The position numbers and the translations under genes were made by a program. Shown one piece after another: positions 5,367 to 8,419 of a stretch of 8,419 bases of DNA. Location of the stretch: NCBI GenBank assembly GCA_022708765.1, contig JAKIYB010000160.1, positions 356 through 8,774 of the forward strand, written 5' to 3'. The notes under the pieces were generated by a model. It was not told the origin of the DNA. It did not search any database and saw only the letters and a program-made list of their open reading frames with translations. The stretch is from Armatimonadota bacterium. Lineage in GTDB: Bacteria; Armatimonadota; Hebobacteria; CAIYQO01. Every line of letters begins with the position of its first letter. Within the stretch, counting starts at the first letter, position 1.

Positions 5367-6626
5367 ATGCAGTTGACCGAACAGCACTATGCCCATCCGG
5401 CGGGGGAGTCGCCGGCGTATGATATGCTGCTGGCGTGCAGCAAATGCGCCACCTGTCTGCCGGCGTGTCCATCCTACGCGGCCACCATGCGGGAGACGCA
5501 ATCACCGCGCGGGCGGGTGCAGCTCGTGCGCGCGCTGGAAGAAGGCCGGCTGGCGAATTCCGAGCGGCTGCGCGAGTCGCTGTGGACCTGCCTGGACTGC
5601 CGGGCCTGCGAGACGGTCTGCCCGAACGGCATCACCCCCGGCACGCTGGCGACGCATGTGCGCGCGGATTTATATGAAGGCACCTCGCTGGGACGCTGGT
5701 TAAAGCGCCTCATCCTCGGGCCGCTGCTCTCCTCGCCTGGCTTGCTGGAGACGGGATTCGGCATGATGCGGCTGGCCTATCAGCGCACCGGCCTGCAGCA
5801 CCTCGTGCGCTCCGCCGGCCTGCTGAAGATCGCCCCCAACGTAGCGCGGAGCGAGCGCTACCTGCCCCCAATCCCGGCAAAGTCGGTGCGCCAGAGCCTG
5901 CCGGAGGTCATCCCCGCGCGGGGCGAGACGAAGGGCCGTGTCGGCTTCTTCCTCGGCTGCGCCATGAACACCGTCTTCGCCGATGTCACCCGCCGTTCCA
6001 TCAGCGCGCTGACAAAACTTGGCTTCGAAGTCGTGATGCCGAAGAGCGTCATCTGTTGCGGGGCGCCGCAGGTGTCGCTGGGCGAGATGGACCTGGCGAG
6101 GAAGATGGCCCGCCATAACATGCAGTGTTTCGACGGCCTCGATATCATCCTTACCGACTGCGCGGCCTGCGGAGCGGAGATGAAGCACTACGCCTCGCTG
6201 CTCGACGATTCATCGGTCGAAGCCTTTTCCGGCCGCGTGCGCGATTTTGCCGAGTTCGTCGAGCCGCTGGTGCCCGACGTCACCGCCGACATCGGCTCCA
6301 TCACCTACCACGCCCCCTGCCACCTCGCCCACGCCCAGGGCGTCTGCAAGCCGCCGAAGACGCTGCTAAAGCGCCTCTGCCCCGGCTATGTGGAACTGCC
6401 CGAACACGACCGCTGCTGCGGCAGCGCCGGCATGTACTGGATGCTCTACCCGGAGATCAGCGACAACGCGCTGGCGCGCAAACTCGCGAATATTCGCTCG
6501 ACAAGCGCCCGCACCGTCGCCACCGCCAACCCAGGCTGCCTCCTCCAACTCATCGCCGGCAAAGGACCGGAGGATACGTGGGCCGTGCGGCATTTGAGCG
6601 AGATTGTGGATGAGGCGTTGGGGTAG
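5367..6626 (+). CDS. glcF: Glycolate oxidase-type iron-sulfur subunit (two 4Fe-4S clusters, two CCG domains)
   Basis: GlcF is the electron-transfer subunit of glycolate dehydrogenase, working with the flavoproteins GlcD and GlcE to oxidise glycolate to glyoxylate and feed electrons to quinones. The 419-residue protein has two ferredoxin-type motifs, C24-x2-C27-x2-C30-x3-C34-P and C75-x2-C78-x2-C81-x3-C85-P, then two cysteine-rich CCG domains with Cys230-Cys231-Gly and Cys350-Cys351-Gly, each preceded by its partner cysteine motif (LGCAMN; CHLAHAQGVC). Length and order match GlcF and the related LutA/GlpC/heterodisulfide reductase subunits, so another 2-hydroxyacid substrate such as lactate is possible; no glcD or glcE lies in the window to decide. 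The start at 5367 gives the family N-terminus about 23 residues before the first cysteine. An in-frame ATG at 5301 has a weak GGGGAAG upstream and would add 22 unlike residues. No membrane segment is seen. Confidence 0.88.
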   Translation: MQLTEQHYAHPAGESPAYDMLLACSKCATCLPACPSYAATMRETQSPRGRVQLVRALEEGRLANSERLRESLWTCLDCRACETVCPNGITPGTLATHVRADLYEGTSLGRWLKRLILGPLLSSPGLLETGFGMMRLAYQRTGLQHLVRSAGLLKIAPNVARSERYLPPIPAKSVRQSLPEVIPARGETKGRVGFFLGCAMNTVFADVTRRSISALTKLGFEVVMPKSVICCGAPQVSLGEMDLARKMARHNMQCFDGLDIILTDCAACGAEMKHYASLLDDSSVEAFSGRVRDFAEFVEPLVPDVTADIGSITYHAPCHLAHAQGVCKPPKTLLKRLCPGYVELPEHDRCCGSAGMYWMLYPEISDNALARKLANIRSTSARTVATANPGCLLQLIAGKGPEDTWAVRHLSEIVDEALG

Positions 6627-6632
6627 GGAACA

Positions 6633-6657
6633 GGGATTAGGGGTTAGGGGTTAGGGA
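6633..6657 (+). repeat. Tandem TTAGGGG repeat with G-quadruplex potential
   Basis: Starting 6 nt after the glcF stop, GGGA (6633-6636) is followed by TTAGGGG (6637-6643), TTAGGGG (6644-6650) and TTAGGGA (6651-6657). Four runs of at least three G separated by 3-4 nt satisfy the usual G-quadruplex pattern on the + strand. A further GGG-TAGGGAACA stretch (6620-6632) leads into it. It lies directly before the transposase-associated repeats and may belong to that inserted unit or form a 3'-end structure on the glcF mRNA. Confidence 0.55.
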
Positions 6658-6666
6658 TATTATGCC

Positions 6667-6699
6667 ATCCCGAAGGGATCGCTGTTGTTAGCCACGGGT
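6667..6699 (+). repeat. REP-like palindromic repeat, copy 1
   Basis: This 33-nt unit opens with the self-complementary ATCCCGAAGGGAT and ends with TTAGCCACGGGT. It differs from copy 2 (6713-6745) at three positions near its middle. It is the outermost copy on the glcF side and has no counterpart on the ileS side. Confidence 0.75.
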
Positions 6700-6712
6700 A
6701 AGGCGCCTTCTA

Positions 6713-6810
6713 ATCCCGAAGGGATCGCAGCCGTTAGCCACGGGTGCAGCGCAAGCGGAACCCGTGGTATCCGGCCCCAGAAAAACTCCCGAGCCCCGAA
6801 GGGGCGACAG
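6713..6810 (+). repeat. Left inverted repeat of the RAYT unit
   Basis: The reverse complement of this 98-nt segment matches 7281-7377 over nearly its whole length, with roughly a dozen differences by eye. It contains three hairpins: ATCCCGAAGGGAT (6713-6725), CCACGGGT (6738-6745) pairing with ACCCGTGG (6760-6767), and GCCCCGAAGGGGC near 6793-6805. It lies just beyond the transposase stop codon and could act as its terminator and as the REP substrate. Confidence 0.85.
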
Positions 6811-6815
6811 CAGAC

Positions 6816-7268
6816 CTACAACCAGATGTACCGCGGATCATACGCAATCTGGTGGCGCTGGAGAAAATCTAAAAATTCCTCCTGGAATGATACCGCCCGA
6901 TGATGCTCCTCCTGATGCTCGATATACCGTTTGACGGCATCTAGTCCGGTCACGCTGATCGAGAATGCTCCATAGCCCTGCTGCCAGGCAAAGTCCCGCA
7001 GCGCTGGGAACGTTTTATGAATCCATTTCGACGAATCAGCCTTCAAGTCACGAATCGCCGAGGCAATCGCCAGCGTTTTACTTATCGAGCCCAGGACATG
7101 AATATGGTCGGTCGCGCCACCGACTTTGATCGAGATGCCGCCCATCCCAAGCATAATGCCGCCTAAATATTCGTGGATACGAGGAGCGGTTTCGCGATGA
7201 AGAAGGGGGCGGCGGTCTTTTGTGCTGAAGACGATGTGGTAGAACAACGCGGTAAATGAGCCGGACAT
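6816..7268 (-). CDS. REP-associated tyrosine transposase (IS200/IS605 TnpA-like)
   Basis: This is an intact 150-residue Y1 single-strand transposase of the TnpA/RAYT type. Such enzymes nick and rejoin single-stranded DNA at hairpins and, in RAYT form, are linked to REP repeats. The HUH metal site is His55-Ile56-His57 in TDHIHVL and the likely nucleophile is Tyr115 in KRYIEHQ, with Gln119 in the usual place. Other family landmarks are FTALFYHIVFSTK at the N-terminus, WQQGYGAFSIS (95-105) and the C-terminal end DPRYIWL. Length is normal for the family. The ATG (7268-7266) follows GGAGGA on the minus strand (7273-7278) with a gap of about 4 nt. All active-site residues are present, so the enzyme may be active. 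No tnpB partner is present. Its coding strand matches ileS, but ileS ends at 7402 and the inverted repeat lies between. Confidence 0.9.
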   Translation of the reverse strand: MSGSFTALFYHIVFSTKDRRPLLHRETAPRIHEYLGGIMLGMGGISIKVGGATDHIHVLGSISKTLAIASAIRDLKADSSKWIHKTFPALRDFAWQQGYGAFSISVTGLDAVKRYIEHQEEHHRAVSFQEEFLDFLQRHQIAYDPRYIWL

Positions 7269-7280
7269 GGTATCCTCCAG

Positions 7281-7377
7281 CTGTCGCCCCTTCGGGGCTT
7301 GGGTATTTGTCGGGGCCGGGTACCACGGGTTCCGCTACCGCTTCACCCGTGGCTAACGGCTGCGATCCCTTCGGGAT
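7281..7377 (-). repeat. Right inverted repeat of the RAYT unit
   Basis: This 97-nt segment is the inverted partner of 6713-6810. Its last 33 nt (7345-7377) are an exact reverse complement of repeat copy 2 (6713-6745). Hairpins include GCCCCTTCGGGGC (about 7286-7298), ACCACGGGT (7322-7330) pairing with ACCCGTGG (7345-7352), and ATCCCTTCGGGAT (7365-7377). It lies between the ileS stop and the transposase start, so it may end ileS transcripts. Confidence 0.85.
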
Positions 7378-7401
7378 TCAACGTTTGCGAGTCCTTCGAG
7401 A

Positions 7402-8419
7402 TCAGATTTTCGTGATTCCCACCGCTATCTCCGCGTCCCCCAATTCCGCCGTGGTGGTGTAGGCGCCGGTGTCGGCGAATGCTACCGTGTCCGCCAGCGT
7501 TTCCGCCTTCAGGTAGTCGAGAAACGGCTGCAGTTGCGCGGCCAGTGCCTCCGGCAGTTGCAGGAAGAGCGCGATGTGGTCGCTGATCTGCAGGCCGGCG
7601 TCTTTGCGGGCGTCCTGCACGGTGCGCACCAGGTCGCGCGCCAGTCCCTCGCTGATGAGTTCCGGTGTCAGCTCGGTGTTCAGCGCCACCACATAACCAC
7701 CTTCTTCCGCCACGGCGAAGCCTTCCGGTGAGGAGGACTCGATGAGGATTTCCTCGCCGGTCATCTCCAGCGTCTGGTCGGCAACAACCAGCGAGAAGGT
7801 CTCGCCGGCCTTCGCCTGCTCGACGATGGCGGCGGCGTCCGCCTGTGGCAGCTTCTCCAGCACGGCGCGCAGCGCCGGCACCAACTTGCCATACTTGCGG
7901 CCCACCACCGGCAGGTTCGGCTTCAGGCGGTACTGCACCAGCCCGCTGGAGCCTTCCATGAAGCGCACCGCCTTCACGTTCAGTTCGTCGCGCAGTTCAT
8001 CCATAAAGCGCGTGAGCGCGTCTTGCTCTTCCTGTCCGGGCACGTGCACCAGCATCTCCGCCAGCGGCTGGCGCACTTTCATCCCGCTTTCGGCGCGCGC
8101 CGAGCGGCCTAACTCCGTCACCTGCAGCAGCACCGCCATGTCGCGGTCAAGTTGCGGTTCTACCAAACTCTCATCCGCCGCCGGCCAGTCGGCGAGGTGA
8201 ACGCTCTCCGGCAGGTTCGTGTCAACCGAGGCGGCCAGGTTCCGGTAGATTTCCTCGCTGACGAAGGGCGCGAAGGGCGCCATCAGCTTCGCCACCGTCA
8301 CCAGGCAGGTGTGCAGCGTGGAGTAGGCGGCGTTCTTATCGGCGTCGCCCTCGCTCTTCCAGAAGCGGCGGCGGTTGCGGCGCAGGTACCAGTTGGAGAG
8401 CAGATCCACGAACCCCTCG
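7402..8419 (-). CDS. ileS: Isoleucyl-tRNA synthetase, C-terminal part (type 2-like), cut by the window edge
   Basis: IleRS charges tRNA-Ile with isoleucine in the cytoplasm. The 338 visible residues begin EGFVDLLSNWYLRRNRRRFWKS, the start of the anticodon-binding helical domain, followed by LMAPFAPFVSEEIYRNL. The catalytic HIGH and KMSKS motifs lie beyond the window. The C-terminal section has DRDMAVLLQVTELGRSAR, VRQPL, ELNVK, and VVALNTELTPELISEGLARDLVRTVQDARKDAGLQISDHI. That last block, and the absence of any cysteine-bearing zinc finger at the C-terminus, point to the eukaryote-like type 2 enzymes, which are associated with natural mupirocin tolerance. The apparent GTG start near 8409 is internal: the frame continues upstream. 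The stop is at 7402-7404, only 24 nt from the RAYT-unit repeat, so an insertion there left the gene intact. Confidence 0.95.
   Translation of the reverse strand, partial: EGFVDLLSNWYLRRNRRRFWKSEGDADKNAAYSTLHTCLVTVAKLMAPFAPFVSEEIYRNLAASVDTNLPESVHLADWPAADESLVEPQLDRDMAVLLQVTELGRSARAESGMKVRQPLAEMLVHVPGQEEQDALTRFMDELRDELNVKAVRFMEGSSGLVQYRLKPNLPVVGRKYGKLVPALRAVLEKLPQADAAAIVEQAKAGETFSLVVADQTLEMTGEEILIESSSPEGFAVAEEGGYVVALNTELTPELISEGLARDLVRTVQDARKDAGLQISDHIALFLQLPEALAAQLQPFLDYLKAETLADTVAFADTGAYTTTAELGDAEIAVGITKI

Larger units (their letters stand above)
6667..7377 (-). mobile_element. REP-RAYT unit (IS200-like tyrosine transposase with palindromic flanks)
   Basis: A single Y1/HUH transposase gene on the minus strand is framed by long inverted repeats (6713-6810 and 7281-7377), each rich in small hairpins, with one extra repeat copy at 6667-6699. 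The whole unit occupies the space between the convergent 3' ends of glcF and ileS, and its base composition is less GC-rich than the neighbouring genes. No target duplication is expected for this enzyme class, and none was sought further. Exact ends are not determined by the sequence alone. Confidence 0.75.

Noticed and set aside
6667..6745. Two similar 33-nt repeats as a CRISPR array
   Set aside because: Only two direct copies 13 nt apart, with the same module inverted across a transposase; this is a REP arrangement with no cas genes.

Overview
The window is a GC-rich bacterial chromosome segment with genes on both strands. The best guess at the host is Armatimonadota or a close relative. 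The main reason is the minus-strand pseudopilin, whose 'ILFPVF..AR' N-terminal region and R-H-x8-DGH motif resemble the large prepilin families of Armatimonadota and Planctomycetota. A eukaryote-like type 2 isoleucyl-tRNA synthetase and a fused ispDF gene fit but are not diagnostic. This placement is inference.

Layout: 1-120 (+) is the C-terminal end of an unidentified gene. 399-3285 (+) holds a likely transcription unit: a YacL-type membrane PIN-TRAM protein, an IspD-IspF fusion for isoprenoid (MEP pathway) synthesis that begins inside the yacL end, and long-form ribosome hibernation factor HPF. A strong GC hairpin terminator follows. 3286-3562 also contains a roughly 102-nt nested inverted repeat of unknown nature. 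3563-5082 (-) is a pseudopilin joined to a PstS-like substrate-binding domain and broken by one frameshift. 5083-5366 is a divergent intergenic region with paired direct repeats and a -10-like box placed for a leaderless glcF mRNA. 5367-6626 (+) is the GlcF-type iron-sulfur protein. 6627-7377 holds a G-rich tandem repeat and a REP-associated tyrosine transposase (RAYT) unit framed by long inverted repeats. 7402-8419 (-) is the C-terminal part of ileS, cut by the window edge.

The yacL-ispD-ispF order recalls the conserved Bacillus neighbourhood (radA-disA-yacL-ispD-ispF), so this is a core housekeeping block. The accessory part is the pilin gene and the RAYT unit, which sits between the convergent 3' ends of glcF and ileS.

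Most worth a second look: (1) the ispDF gene has no ATG, GTG or TTG that preserves its CTP-binding loop, but a perfect AGGAGG lies 6 nt before an ACG; (2) the IspF half lacks the N-terminal strand with the Asp-x-His metal ligands; (3) the pseudopilin-PstS-like fusion and its frameshift; (4) the 102-nt structured element.
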